64,000 bases of DNA from Epidermidibacterium keratini (GCF_009834025.1 NZ_CP047156.1:1116001-1180000), one strand, 5' to 3'. Shown: positions 1-10,887, counted from the first letter of the stretch. Notes: generated by a model from the sequence alone, not told the origin. A program made the numbers and translations.

Positions 1-884
1 GTGTGCTTGCTCGAGAGCGCAGCCCGATCGTTGCCGAAGCCCTTGTGGAAGCCGGCATGCTCGATCAGCCAGGCAGCGGAGGTCTTGACCATGCCGTCGT
101 CGGCCGGGTACGTCGGAGCACCCTCCGGCAGAGCGATCGCCGGCAGGATCGGGTTGGTGAAGAACGACCCCGCGCTCCACGTGTCATGGTCGGCCGCATC
201 GAGCACCATGCCCTTGCCGCCGCGCAGGCCGAGCACCGCCTCGCGGACGGCGCCCAGTGGTGCCGACTCCCCCGCCGTGACGCCGAGTGTGCGCGCGAGC
301 TCGGCGTACCTCACCGGCGCCGACTGCTCGGAGCGTGCGAGCTCGAACGTCACGGCGAGTACGACGTACCGGTGGGCGTACTTGAAGATGCTGCTGCGGT
401 AGCCAAAACCGCATTCGGCGGCGCTGAGGGTGCGGCGCTCGTGGCGTTGCCGGTCCCACACGTCGACGCTGATGAGTACGTCGGAGGTCTCCGCGCCGTA
501 TGCCCCGACATTCTGGATCGGCGTCGCACCGACCAGCCCCGGGATGCCGGACATCGCCTCGAGCCCCGACCAGCCTGCCTCGACGGCGCGGGCCACGAGC
601 TCGTCCCAGCTCTCGCCTGCGGCGACGCGCACAGTGACGCGGTCGGCCGACTCCTGGGCGTCGATGCCGGTGTGTCCGATGCCGATCGTCGTGCCTGGGA
701 AGCCGTCATCGCTGACCACCAGGTTGCTGCCGCCGCCGAGCAGCAGGATGGCATCGCCTGCATCTTCGGCGGATTGGACGGCATCGACGAGCTCGTCTTC
801 GCTCGTCGTACGGGTGAGGTTTGTCGAGCCTCCGACGCGCAGGGTGGTGTAGTCGGCGAGCGCCGCGCGCTCGGCCGTGCTCAT
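1..884 (-). CDS. murB: UDP-N-acetylmuramate dehydrogenase MurB (3' end outside window)
   Basis: Reduces UDP-GlcNAc-enolpyruvate to UDP-MurNAc with NADPH and bound FAD, an early cytoplasmic step of peptidoglycan synthesis. Reading leftward from the ATG at 884, 294 codons are open to the window edge. Visible family motifs are LLGGGSNLVVSDDG (FAD binding), SGIPGLVGATPIQNVGAYG, and AGSFFTNP, which carries the catalytic serine. The distal glutamate region is cut off by the window. The start lies two bases after the stop of the DUF2516 gene, so the two are probably co-transcribed. The HTH-hbhA-DUF2516-murB order matches the M. tuberculosis Rv0474-Rv0482 neighbourhood (established knowledge). Confidence 0.95.
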   Translation of the reverse strand, partial: MSTAERAALADYTTLRVGGSTNLTRTTSEDELVDAVQSAEDAGDAILLLGGGSNLVVSDDGFPGTTIGIGHTGIDAQESADRVTVRVAAGESWDELVARAVEAGWSGLEAMSGIPGLVGATPIQNVGAYGAETSDVLISVDVWDRQRHERRTLSAAECGFGYRSSIFKYAHRYVVLAVTFELARSEQSAPVRYAELARTLGVTAGESAPLGAVREAVLGLRGGKGMVLDAADHDTWSAGSFFTNPILPAIALPEGAPTYPADDGMVKTSAAWLIEHAGFHKGFGNDRAALSSKH

Positions 885-888
885 GCGA

Positions 889-1176
889 TCACCAGCGGTA
901 GCCGCCCTGCTGGATCTCGCGCACCGCCGGCCGCACGTCGGCGAGATAGACGCCGACCGCGACCATTGCCGGCAGCCCGAGGAACGTCAGGAACCCGACG
1001 AAGAACAGCACCAGCCCGCAGACCGCCGGGATGGCGACCCACGCGGCTTTGTTGAGCTTGTCGGCGGCCGTGAAGGCAGCGGCGGGGCGCGTGAGTGCGT
1101 CGATGAACGCCCACAGGGCGAGCGCGACTCCGATCCAGCTCAGCCCAAGGGAGATGTAGGCCTCAACAACAAGCAC
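889..1176 (-). CDS. DUF2516 family small membrane protein
   Basis: A 95-residue protein with three hydrophobic segments: about residues 5-27, 45-65 and 66-82. A charged stretch between the first two contains AADKLNKAAW, and the tail ends in QQGGYRW. Size, layout and position between hbhA and murB match the actinobacterial DUF2516 family, as in M. tuberculosis Rv0476. The molecular function is unknown. It is transcribed leftward after hbhA, but a strong hairpin at 1229-1264 lies between the two, so it may have its own promoter. It ends two bases before murB starts. Confidence 0.8.
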   Translation of the reverse strand: MLVVEAYISLGLSWIGVALALWAFIDALTRPAAAFTAADKLNKAAWVAIPAVCGLVLFFVGFLTFLGLPAMVAVGVYLADVRPAVREIQQGGYRW

Positions 1177-1228
1177 GCCACCACTCTACGTGGCAGCACC
1201 GACTCGCGGTGCTCACGTGCCGAGATGC

Positions 1229-1264
1229 GATGGTGCCCGCCTCCGTGAGGAGACGGGCACCATC
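1229..1264 (-). terminator. Hairpin downstream of hbhA
   Basis: GATGGTGCCCG (1229-1239) and CGGGCACCATC (1254-1264) are perfect 11-bp arms. The loop can form a further CTCC/GGAG pairing. It lies 36 bases beyond the hbhA stop and has no T-tract, as is common for actinobacterial terminators. Confidence 0.6.
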
Positions 1265-1299
1265 GGGTACTTCAGGTGGTTCAGCTGGTTGCGTGCCAG

Positions 1300-2253
1300 C
1301 TAGCTGTTGCTCTGCGAGGAGTCCGAGCTCGACGAGGTCGAGCTGCTCGCCGGCGACGACGTGCTCGACGTGGTCGAGCTGCTCGAGCTGGTCGAGGACG
1401 GGGTGCTCTTCGCCGGGGTGCTCTTGGCCGCAGTCGACTTGGCCGGCGCCTTCTTCGCGGGCGCCTTCTTGGCCGGAGCCTTCTTCGCCGCGGTCTTCTT
1501 GGCCGGGGCCTTCTTGGCCGGCGTCTTCTTCGCGGTCGACTTCTTGGCCGGAGCCTTCTTGGTCGCCTTGCGGGTGGCGGCAGCCTTCTTGCCGGCAGCG
1601 CGGCGGGTCGGGCTCTTGCCCTCGGTCAGGTCGTCCTCGATGTCATCGGCGGTACGACGGGCCTGGCGAGCGGTCGCCGTGGCGGCACGCTGCACGCGGC
1701 CGGCGGTGTCCCGAGCGAGCTCGGAGGCATCGTCGTACGCCTTCTGCGTGCGGTCCTGTGCCTCGAGCACGGCTTCCTGGCCGCGGTTGATGAGTGCGAC
1801 GGTGTTGCTGGTCGCCTCGTCGGTGGCCTCGGTGATGCGCTTGACGACCGGGTTGTCCTGCACGCCGCTGCTCAGCTCGCGGACCAGCTTCTGGCCGCGC
1901 TTGGACAGGTCGGTGTAGATCTTGTTGGCGGTGGCGACGTAGTCCTTGATGAACTTCTGCACGTCGTCGGAGTCAACGCTCTGCGCCATCTTCGGCAGCG
2001 ACTCGGCGCGCTTGCGGCCCTCGGCCATGGTCTGCTCGAAGTCCTCGCGGAACGCGGCAATGCGCTCGATCAGGCCCTCGCGGTACTCATCGATCTGGGC
2101 CTGGGTGCGCTCGGCGAGCTCCTTGGTCTGCTCGAGCAGCAGGTCGTTGAGGCCAACCAGCGCGTAAAACGGCTTACGGCCCTCTTCGGCGGCCTTGCGG
2201 GTCTCGGTGAGGACCTGCTCGGCGTACGACTTGACGTCGTCGGCGATGCTCAT
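1300..2253 (-). CDS. hbhA: HbhA-like heparin-binding protein with Lys/Ala/Pro tail
   Basis: 317 residues. The first ~190 are charged and alpha-helical (coiled-coil-like, beginning [20 protein letters not shown]). A repetitive tail of KKAPAKK-type units at about residues 225-285 resembles histone H1 or the heparin-binding tail of mycobacterial HbhA. A Ser/Thr-rich end of about 35 residues follows, longer than I know from HbhA. Roles described for the family include surface adhesin and lipid- or nucleoid-associated protein; which applies here cannot be told. A GGAGGA ribosome site precedes the ATG, and the gene overlaps the upstream HTH gene by four bases (ATGA). Confidence 0.8.
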   Translation of the reverse strand: MSIADDVKSYAEQVLTETRKAAEEGRKPFYALVGLNDLLLEQTKELAERTQAQIDEYREGLIERIAAFREDFEQTMAEGRKRAESLPKMAQSVDSDDVQKFIKDYVATANKIYTDLSKRGQKLVRELSSGVQDNPVVKRITEATDEATSNTVALINRGQEAVLEAQDRTQKAYDDASELARDTAGRVQRAATATARQARRTADDIEDDLTEGKSPTRRAAGKKAAATRKATKKAPAKKSTAKKTPAKKAPAKKTAAKKAPAKKAPAKKAPAKSTAAKSTPAKSTPSSTSSSSSTTSSTSSPASSSTSSSSDSSQSNS

Positions 2254-2609
2254 GGGGTCTCCTCCTTGTCGTTCTCCTTGCAGAACGACTGGTAGATGTC
2301 GACGAGCACCTGCTTCTGGCGCTCGCTCAGGACCGGGTCAGCGAAGATCGCGTTCTCCACCGACCGGTCACCGGCGCGGTCTTCCATCAGACCCGCCTTG
2401 ACGTAGAGGGTTTCGGCCGAGATGCGCAGTCCCTTGGCGATCTGTTGCAGGATCTCCGCGCTCGGCTTACGCAGACCGCGCTCGATCTGCGACAGATACG
2501 GATTGCTGACGTCGGCTAGCTCGGAGAGCTGTCGCAGCGAGACCTTTGCTTGCTCGCGCTGCTCGCGAATGAAATCGCCGAGCTGGTTCAGCGGCGCCAG
2601 GTTGGCCAT
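2250..2609 (-). CDS. XRE-family HTH regulator paired with hbhA
   Basis: 119 residues with an N-terminal XRE helix-turn-helix (about 11-70: [20 protein letters not shown], then [18 protein letters not shown]). A short C-terminal helix holds [15 protein letters not shown]. It resembles the regulator encoded just before hbhA in mycobacteria (Rv0474). The start has a GGGAGGG ribosome site. It is coupled to hbhA by an ATGA overlap, so regulator and target are probably one unit and autoregulation is plausible. The promoter must lie in the 2610-2893 region shared with the divergent kdp operon. Confidence 0.85.
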   Translation of the reverse strand: MANLAPLNQLGDFIREQREQAKVSLRQLSELADVSNPYLSQIERGLRKPSAEILQQIAKGLRISAETLYVKAGLMEDRAGDRSVENAIFADPVLSERQKQVLVDIYQSFCKENDKEETP

Positions 2610-2648
2610 CCGTCCCTCCCGTCGTGGTGCTTACAACGGTATGCGCGT

Positions 2649-2793
2649 GCGCTAACTATTGCAAGCAGGATGGATGCGATCCACACCACGTGCGGTGCGT
2701 TGTGCCCCGATAACGGGCGCAGAGCGGGGCACAACCCACCGCGCGTCGCACCGGGCGCTAACAACGCGCTAATGCTGCCGGCACCGGCGTTAA
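2649..2793. promoter_or_regulatory. Phased GCG(C/T)TAA repeats and inverted repeat upstream of kdp
   Basis: The divergent hbhA-regulator/kdp spacer (2610-2893) holds no further gene. GCGCTAA occurs at 2649-2655, 2755-2761 and 2766-2772, and GCGTTAA at 2787-2793. The spacings (106, 11, 21) are close to multiples of a helical turn, as expected for direct-repeat sites of an OmpR-type regulator such as KdpE. Between them, GTTGTGCCCCG (2699-2709) and CGGGGCACAAC (2725-2735) form perfect 11-bp inverted arms with a 15-base gap. Which protein binds is inferred. Confidence 0.5.
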
Positions 2794-2893
2794 TGGCCCG
2801 ATAACGACCCTTCCCCGAGTACGCCGCCCGGCGGAGAGTGAGCGACGGCTCGCTCGTCCGAGCGGGCACTTCGCACTCAGCAAAGGAAAGTTC

Positions 2894-2977
2894 GTGCTCG
2901 ACATCGTCTTCCTCGCCGTCGGCGCCGCGACGTTCGCGGCGGCCGCCGCCCTCGTGAAGGCGGTGGCCAAGCTGTGA
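2894..2977 (+). CDS. 27-residue membrane peptide at head of kdp operon
   Basis: GTG start (LDIVFLAVGAATF follows) and a TGA at 2975. One hydrophobic helix is followed by a short basic end, VKAVAKL. AAAGGAAAG lies just upstream as a ribosome site. The stop overlaps the GTG of kdpF (GTGA), the same arrangement that links kdpF to kdpA, so translation appears coupled. I know of similar unnamed mini-ORFs ahead of kdpF in other bacteria but cannot cite a function. It could be a small Kdp subunit, a translational leader for kdpF, or both. Confidence 0.6.
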   Translation: MLDIVFLAVGAATFAAAAALVKAVAKL

Positions 2978-3066
2978 GCGCCGCCGTCGCCGTCGTGAGC
3001 ATGGTGCTCACCGTCCTGCTGTTCGGCTACCTGATCTACGCCGTACTGCACGCGGAGGATATGTGA
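2974..3066 (+). CDS. kdpF: KdpF, small subunit of K+-transporting ATPase
   Basis: A 30-residue single-helix membrane peptide whose core, LLFGYLIYAVLHAEDM, is the KdpF signature (E. coli KdpF has LLLGYLVYALINAE). KdpF stabilises the KdpABC complex. GTG start at 2974 and TGA at 3064-3066. It overlaps the preceding mini-ORF and kdpA by four bases each. Confidence 0.9.
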   Translation: MSAAVAVVSMVLTVLLFGYLIYAVLHAEDM

Positions 3067-4718
3067 GCCCCGACCTTCGCTACGCCCTGATCCAGGGCGC
3101 CATCATCATCGCGGTCATCGCGATCGCCTACCGCCCGCTTGGGTCCTATCTGGCCCGCGTCTTCACCGCCAAGGACGACCTCGTTGTCGAACGCTGGCTC
3201 TACCGCACCCTCGGCGTCGACCAGCACGCCGACCAGCGGTGGACGGCGTACGCACGTAGCGTTTTGGCGTTCTCGTTTGCGTCTTTTGTTGCGCTGTATG
3301 CGATCTTGCGCGTTCAGCCAGTGCTGCCCGACCCCCTTGGCGCCGACTCGCAGCACCCCGCGCTGGCCTTCAACACCGCCGCGTCCTTTACCGCTAACAC
3401 CAACTGGCAGTCCTACTCCGGCGAGACGTTGGGGTACGCCGCCCAGATGGCCGGCCTGACCGTGCAGAACTTCGTCTCCGCAGCGGTCGGCATCTGCGTC
3501 GCGATCGCGCTGGTGCGCGGGCTGTCACGCACGGGCACCGACCGGCTCGGCAACTTCTGGCGCGACCTGGTGCGCTGCATGGTCAGGGTGCTGCTGCCGA
3601 TCTCGCTGGTGGGCGCGACAGTCTTCATGCTCGCCGGCGTGATTCAGAACTTCTCTGCTGTGGACGTTGCCGGAATCACCGGTCAGGGCGCTCTGGTCCC
3701 CGGGGGTCCCGTGGCATCCCAGGAAGTCATCAAGCTGCTCGGGACCAACGGCGGTGGGTTCTTCAACGCCAACTCGGCACATCCCTTTGAGAACCCCAAT
3801 GTCTTCACCAACCTGCTCTCGATCGTCCTGATCTTGCTGATCCCGTTCTCACTGCCGTCGGCATTCGGCCGGATGACCGGCAAACCCAAGCAGGGTCTGG
3901 CGATCGCCGCCGTCATGGGCACCATCGCCCTCGGCTCCTGGACGGTCACTCTGGCCAGCGAGCTGTCGGCGAGCGGTGCCGCGGCACAGGCGGCCGGTGC
4001 GGCACTGGAAGGCAAGGAGCTGCGGTTTGGGGTGAGCGGCGCCAGCATCTTCAGCACCGCAACCACCTTGACCTCGACCGGCGCCGTCGACTCGATGCAC
4101 TCCTCCAATACACCGCTCTCCGGTGGGATGTTGATCCTCAACATGGCGATCGGCGAAATCGCTCCCGGCGGCGTGGGCTCTGGCCTCTACGGGATGTTGG
4201 TCGTCGCCATCCTCGCGGTCTTCGTCGCCGGGTTGATGGTGGGGCGTACGCCGGAGTTCCTCGGCAAGCAGATCGGCGCGCGCGAGATGAAGCTCGTCGC
4301 GCTCTACATCCTCACCACGCCAGCGCTTGTGCTCGTCGGCACCGCGGTCGCGCTCACGCTTCCTTCGGTGCGCGAGGCGATGTCGGCCGACGGACCGCGC
4401 GGCCTCACCGAGGTGCTTTACGCGTTCACCTCAGCCTCCAACAACAACGGCAGCGCGTTTGCCGGGCTCGGTGCCGACATCCCGTTCCTGAACACCGCGC
4501 TCGGTCTCGCCATGCTTATCGGCCGCTTTGTGCCGATAGTGCTCGTGCTCGCACTCGCCGGCGCGTTCGGCAGCCAACGCCTCCGTCCGACGACCGACGG
4601 AACGCTGCGCACGGTCGGTCCGCTGTTTGTCGGGCTCACCGTCGGCGTCGCCGTCATCGTTGCCGGCCTCACCTTCTTTCCGGCGCTCGCGCTCGGACCA
4701 CTCGCAGAAGGGCTCTAA
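3063..4718 (+). CDS. kdpA: Potassium-transporting ATPase potassium-binding subunit KdpA
   Basis: 551 residues, the usual length for KdpA, the channel-like subunit that selects and conducts K+ in the KdpFABC P-type ATPase. About ten hydrophobic segments are visible. Selectivity-filter type motifs are TNGGGFFNANSAHPFENPN near residue 225 and the NNNGSAFAGLG loop near 460. TPEFLGKQIGAREMK is a further family block. The GTG start overlaps the kdpF stop. kdpB follows after nine bases. Expression is expected at low external K+ through the KdpDE pair encoded downstream. Confidence 0.97.
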   Translation: MSPDLRYALIQGAIIIAVIAIAYRPLGSYLARVFTAKDDLVVERWLYRTLGVDQHADQRWTAYARSVLAFSFASFVALYAILRVQPVLPDPLGADSQHPALAFNTAASFTANTNWQSYSGETLGYAAQMAGLTVQNFVSAAVGICVAIALVRGLSRTGTDRLGNFWRDLVRCMVRVLLPISLVGATVFMLAGVIQNFSAVDVAGITGQGALVPGGPVASQEVIKLLGTNGGGFFNANSAHPFENPNVFTNLLSIVLILLIPFSLPSAFGRMTGKPKQGLAIAAVMGTIALGSWTVTLASELSASGAAAQAAGAALEGKELRFGVSGASIFSTATTLTSTGAVDSMHSSNTPLSGGMLILNMAIGEIAPGGVGSGLYGMLVVAILAVFVAGLMVGRTPEFLGKQIGAREMKLVALYILTTPALVLVGTAVALTLPSVREAMSADGPRGLTEVLYAFTSASNNNGSAFAGLGADIPFLNTALGLAMLIGRFVPIVLVLALAGAFGSQRLRPTTDGTLRTVGPLFVGLTVGVAVIVAGLTFFPALALGPLAEGL

Positions 4719-4727
4719 CCCACCGCC

Positions 4728-6812
<2,085 letters not shown>

Positions 6813-6820
6813 GAGCTGTC

Positions 6821-7396
6821 ATGTCCATGCTCATCAAGCATCTCGGTATCGGCGTTCGGGCGGTCGCCGTACTCACGGTGATCTTCGGCATCGCCTACCC
6901 GCTGGCGATGTGGGGAATCGGCTCGCTGCTGAACCGCGACGGAACAGCAGGCTCGATCATCTCCGTCGATGGCCAGCAGGTAGCCAGCGCGCTCATCGCT
7001 CAGGACACCAGCGGACCTCAGTGGTTCCACCCGCGACCGTCCGCGGCCGGCGACGGCTACGACACGACCGCGTCTGGCGGCAGCAACCTGGGCACGGGCA
7101 GCGACGAGCTGCTCGCGTTGGTCGAGGAGCGCAAGCAGGCCGTTGCCGATGAAGAAGGCGTTACGCCGCAGGAGGTCCCGGCCGATGCCGTCACCGCGAG
7201 CGCCAGCGGACTCGATCCGCACATCTCCCCCGAGTACGCCGATCTGCAGGTGCCGCGCGTCGCCGCTCAGAACGGGCTGTCGGAAGTGGACGTGCGCAAG
7301 CTGGTCGCGGAGAACTCCTCCGGCGGTGTGATCTCGCCGAAGGTCGTCAACGTGGTCACCCTCAACGTCGCGATCTCTGAGAAAGTGAACGGGTAG
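6821..7396 (+). CDS. kdpC: Potassium-transporting ATPase subunit KdpC
   Basis: 191 residues: one N-terminal transmembrane helix (VRAVAVLTVIFGIAYPLAMW, about 11-30) and an extracytoplasmic domain with family motifs WFHPRPSAAGDGYD, ASGSNLG-like GGSNLGTGS, and DAVTASASGLDPHISPEYA. KdpC stabilises the complex and affects nucleotide affinity of KdpB. A GGAG site lies just upstream of the ATG. It is the fourth gene of kdpFABCDE. Confidence 0.95.
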   Translation: MSMLIKHLGIGVRAVAVLTVIFGIAYPLAMWGIGSLLNRDGTAGSIISVDGQQVASALIAQDTSGPQWFHPRPSAAGDGYDTTASGGSNLGTGSDELLALVEERKQAVADEEGVTPQEVPADAVTASASGLDPHISPEYADLQVPRVAAQNGLSEVDVRKLVAENSSGGVISPKVVNVVTLNVAISEKVNG

Positions 7397-7414
7397 CCGT
7401 ATCGGAAGGAATCC

Positions 7415-9943
7415 ATGACCGAAACCTCGAGGCCCGGGACGCTGCGCGTCTACCTCGGTGCGGCTCCCGGCGTGGGCAAGACCTACGCGATGCTCAACGA
7501 GGGTCGGCGGCGGCGCGATCGTGGCACCGACGTAGTCGTCGGGTACGTCGAGACGCATGGCAGAGCCAAGACGGCCGACGCTGCAGCGGGTTTCGAGGTG
7601 GTGCCGCGCACGTCGCTGACCTACCGCGACGCCGCGCTGGAGGAGATGGATACCGACGCGATCATCGCGCGCCACCCTCAGGTTGCGTTGATCGACGAGC
7701 TCGCGCACAGCAACGCACCCGGCTCACGCAATCCCAAGCGGTGGCAGGACGTCGAGCAGATCCTCGCGGCCGGGATCGACGTCATCACCACCCTCAACGT
7801 CCAGCACCTGGAGTCGCTCGGCGACGTCGTCACCACGATCACCGGAACCCGCCAGCGCGAGACGGTCCCGGACGCCGTCGTACGCCGAGCCGCCCAGATC
7901 GAGCTCGTCGACATGTCGCCGGAGGCGCTGCGACGTCGGATGGCGCACGGCAATATCTACCGCCCCGAACGCATTGACGCGGCGCTTGCCAACTACTTCC
8001 GGGTCGGCAACCTCACCGCGTTGCGCGAACTTGCCCTGCTGTGGCTGGCCGATCGCGTCGACGAGGTGCTTCAGCGCTACCGCACCGACCACAACATCGA
8101 CTCGGCCTGGCCGGCCCGCGAGCGGATCGTGGTCGCGGTGACACCCGACGAGTTCAGCCAGAGCCTGATCCGCCGCGGCGCGCGAATCGCCGCGCGGGCG
8201 TCGGCGACTGAGCTCATGGTCGTCTTCGTGCAGGTCGGTGACGGTGTGCGCCGGTCATCGCCCCTGCAGATCGAGCAGCTACGTCAGATCACCGAGGCGC
8301 TCGGCGGCACGTTCCACGAGGTTGTCGGCGACGACGTCGCGGAGGCGCTGCTGTCGTTTGCCCGGGGCGCCAACGCCTCGCAGATCGTGATCGGTACGTC
8401 GCGGCGCAACCGGATCGCCTCCGCGCTCTCACCGGGCGTGGGTGACGCGGTCGTGCGCGATGCCGGGCAGATCGACGTGCACACCGTCTCACGCCCTCCC
8501 ACCACGAACCGAGCGCGCCGCGCGAGCCCTCCTCGACTGGGCCGCACCCGACGGCTGTGGGGGTGGGTCCTCGGCATTGCGCTCCCGGTGTTGCTGACCG
8601 GCGTACTCGCGGTGACTCGCAACGGGCACGAGTTCACCACGGACGTGCTGCTCTATCTGCTCGTCGTCGTACTCGTTGCCATCGTCGGTGGGCGGTGGCC
8701 AGCCGTTGCCGCTGCCGTGCTGGGCAGCCAGCTGCTGAACTACTTCTTCACTCCCCCGCTCTACACGTTGAGCATCGCGGGGTCATCCAACATCATCGCG
8801 CTCGCGGTGTTTCTCATTGTCGCGGTCGCGGTGGCGGCGGTGGTCGACCAGGCGGCGCGCACAAGGCGCCAGGCGCAGATCGCCCAAGGGCGCGCCGACA
8901 CCCTCAGTTCGCTGGCGCGGCAGGTGCTGCGCGGCCAAGGCGGCACCACCCGGCTGCTGGAGACGATGCGTGAGTCGCTTGAGCTCGACGAAGTGCACCT
9001 GGACGTGCGAGAAGCGTCCGCCGCGAGGCAAGACATGACCTGGCAGACCGTCGCGTCTGCCGGGCCGGTTGGCCATGGGCAGCCTGACGTGATTCAGGCC
9101 GGTGACACAGTGCGCCTGGTCTTCAGTGGGCCGTCGGTGGCGGCGCACGACCGGCAGGTGTTGGAGGCCTACGCCTCGCACGCGGCTGCCCTGCACGAGC
9201 ACGAACGACTGCTCGCGGATGCAACCGAGGCCCGAGCTGCCGCTGCGGGCAACCAGATGCGGCTGTCGGTGCTCGCCGCCGTATCCCATGATCTGCGTAC
9301 GCCGATCGCCACGATCAAGGCCGCCGCTGGGACGCTTCGCCATCCTGGCCCGCACCTGGACGATGGCGATCGCGCCGAGCTGCTCGAGGACATCGACGTC
9401 TCGGCCGACAATCTCGCCGGGCTCGTGGGTAACCTGCTCGACATGAGCCGGCTGCAGACCGGCTCCCTGCGTCCGCTGATCCGGCCGAGCAACATCGACG
9501 CCGTCGTACTCGCCGCTCTGCGCCAGATCCCCGGCTCCGACGCCGTTGAGGTCGACATCGCCGAAGACCTCCCCGCGGTCGACACCGACCCCGGGCTGCT
9601 GGAGAGGGTCGTTGCCAACGTCGTCCACAACGCGCTGCAGTACGCCGCCGGCAGCCACATCGCGATCCGCGCGAGCGTGATCGGCACCCGCGCCGAGATC
9701 CGAGTCTCCGACGGCGGGCCCGGCGTACCCGACGCACGCAAGGCGGACCTGTTTGCCGCGTTCTGGCGCCTCGACGATGCGCCGAGCGGGTCCGGGCTGG
9801 GCCTGGGGCTCGCGGTAGCGTCCGGGTTCATGACAGCGATGGACGGCGACCTCATTGCCGAGGACACCCCGGGAGGCGGGCTCACGATGGTGCTGCAGCT
9901 GCCGGTATGCGCCGCCGGGTCGGAGGCCGAATGCGCGTCCTGA
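7415..9943 (+). CDS. kdpD: Sensor histidine kinase KdpD
   Basis: 842-residue K+/turgor sensor. Domains in order: KdpD N-terminal domain with Walker A GAAPGVGKT (residues 15-23); a universal-stress-like domain (about 230-365); a DUF4118 block of four helices (about 380-485); a GAF-like linker; HisKA with phosphoacceptor His625 in VSHDLRTP; and an HATPase domain with DGGPGVPD and SGLGLGLAV. An AGGAAT ribosome site lies upstream. It phosphorylates KdpE, whose ATG lies inside the last 13 bases of this gene. The domain set is complete. Confidence 0.96.
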   Translation: MTETSRPGTLRVYLGAAPGVGKTYAMLNEGRRRRDRGTDVVVGYVETHGRAKTADAAAGFEVVPRTSLTYRDAALEEMDTDAIIARHPQVALIDELAHSNAPGSRNPKRWQDVEQILAAGIDVITTLNVQHLESLGDVVTTITGTRQRETVPDAVVRRAAQIELVDMSPEALRRRMAHGNIYRPERIDAALANYFRVGNLTALRELALLWLADRVDEVLQRYRTDHNIDSAWPARERIVVAVTPDEFSQSLIRRGARIAARASATELMVVFVQVGDGVRRSSPLQIEQLRQITEALGGTFHEVVGDDVAEALLSFARGANASQIVIGTSRRNRIASALSPGVGDAVVRDAGQIDVHTVSRPPTTNRARRASPPRLGRTRRLWGWVLGIALPVLLTGVLAVTRNGHEFTTDVLLYLLVVVLVAIVGGRWPAVAAAVLGSQLLNYFFTPPLYTLSIAGSSNIIALAVFLIVAVAVAAVVDQAARTRRQAQIAQGRADTLSSLARQVLRGQGGTTRLLETMRESLELDEVHLDVREASAARQDMTWQTVASAGPVGHGQPDVIQAGDTVRLVFSGPSVAAHDRQVLEAYASHAAALHEHERLLADATEARAAAAGNQMRLSVLAAVSHDLRTPIATIKAAAGTLRHPGPHLDDGDRAELLEDIDVSADNLAGLVGNLLDMSRLQTGSLRPLIRPSNIDAVVLAALRQIPGSDAVEVDIAEDLPAVDTDPGLLERVVANVVHNALQYAAGSHIAIRASVIGTRAEIRVSDGGPGVPDARKADLFAAFWRLDDAPSGSGLGLGLAVASGFMTAMDGDLIAEDTPGGGLTMVLQLPVCAAGSEAECAS

Positions 9944-10602
9944 TCATCGAGGACGAGGTGCCATTGCGGCGCGCGCTCGGCATCAACCTGCGCAGCAATG
10001 GCTACGACGTGCTGCTGGCCGCGAATGGCGCAGAAGGCCTGGCACATGCGGCATCCGAGCATCCCGACGCCGTCATTCTCGACCTCGGTCTGCCCGACAT
10101 CGACGGCATGGAGGTGATCGAGGGCATCCGGGGGTGGAGCGGCGTACCTCTGATCGTGCTGTCGGCACGGCATACCTCGCAGGAGAAGGTGCGGGCTCTC
10201 GATGCCGGGGCTGACGACTATCTTACGAAGCCGTTCAACATGGACGAGCTGCTCGCGCGAGTACGGGTCGCCGTACGCCGCGCCCCTGCCGCCGGAACCG
10301 AGTCCACGGTCCGCACCGCCGACTTCGAGATCGACCTAGCGGCTAAGCAGGTGATCCGCGACGGGACGTCGGTGCGCCTCACGCCGACCGAGTGGGCGAT
10401 CGTCGAAACGCTCGTGCGGCACCCGCGCGAGCTGGTGAGCCAACGTCAGCTGCTGCTGGACGTGTGGGGTCCGGCGTACTCGTCGGAAACTAACTACCTG
10501 CGGGTGTATCTCACGCACGTGCGCCGCAAGCTCGAGCCCGACCCCCGGCGTCCGCGGTACTTCATCACCGAGCCCGGAATGGGCTACCGCTTCGAGCCCT
10601 GA
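9931..10602 (+). CDS. kdpE: Response regulator KdpE
   Basis: 223 residues: receiver domain with acidic pocket EDE, phosphoacceptor Asp51 (ILDLGLPD) and TKPF, then an OmpR-type winged helix (ETNYLRVYLTHVRRKLE and GMGYRF). I chose the ATG at 9931 (MRVLIIEDE); an in-frame ATG at 9907 would add eight residues not typical of the family. It overlaps kdpD by 13 bases. It is expected to activate kdpFABC, probably through the phased repeats at 2649-2793. Confidence 0.95.
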   Translation: MRVLIIEDEVPLRRALGINLRSNGYDVLLAANGAEGLAHAASEHPDAVILDLGLPDIDGMEVIEGIRGWSGVPLIVLSARHTSQEKVRALDAGADDYLTKPFNMDELLARVRVAVRRAPAAGTESTVRTADFEIDLAAKQVIRDGTSVRLTPTEWAIVETLVRHPRELVSQRQLLLDVWGPAYSSETNYLRVYLTHVRRKLEPDPRRPRYFITEPGMGYRFEP

Positions 10603-10667
10603 GTTCCGCCTCTCGCGTTTTCGGTGGTTGAGCCGGCGCGAGCCCCCTGGCCACGGCCCGTCACCTA

Positions 10668-10728
10668 TCTCGGTGGTTGAGCAGTGAGGAGCGCCAGCGA
10701 CGAACGTCCGTCGAAACCACACCGCGAG
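10668..10728. repeat. Dispersed intergenic repeat, copy 1 (GGTGGTTGAGC type)
   Basis: Starts TCTCGGTGGTTGAGCAGTGA and ends near CGTCGAAACCAC; imperfect ends GGTGGTT/AACCAC are complementary. A truncated copy of its left end (TCGGTGGTTGAGC) lies at 10621-10633. A diverged copy in the opposite orientation is at 15101-15156. The gap between the convergent genes kdpE and def (10603-10887) otherwise holds the inverted repeat at 10769-10863 and no gene. Confidence 0.7.
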
Positions 10729-10768
10729 CTCCCCTGCCAAGGTGGCCACGCGGGCGTGCCAGTCCGTC

Positions 10769-10863
10769 GGCGAAGGTGGGTCCTCCCTCGGGCATATCCA
10801 GCCTCGCTCGTTCCTCGCTCGGCGGCCAGGCCCATCCATCCCTCGGGCGGACCCACCTTCGCC
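10769..10863. repeat. 95-bp element with 15-bp terminal inverted repeats between kdpE and def
   Basis: GGCGAAGGTGGGTCC (10769-10783) is perfectly complementary to GGACCCACCTTCGCC (10849-10863). Each arm is followed or preceded by CCCTCGGG, and the interior carries a CCTCGCTCG duplication. It lies between two convergent genes, so it could act as a bidirectional terminator, but its length suggests a non-autonomous dispersed repeat. Confidence 0.65.
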
Positions 10864-10887
10864 TCCTTCACGCCCCGCGAGGCGCGG

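Noticed and set aside
3-1055. Long plus-strand frame opposite murB
   Set aside because: Shadow frame: the minus strand carries MurB motifs and DUF2516, while this frame is Arg/Ala-rich with no motif.
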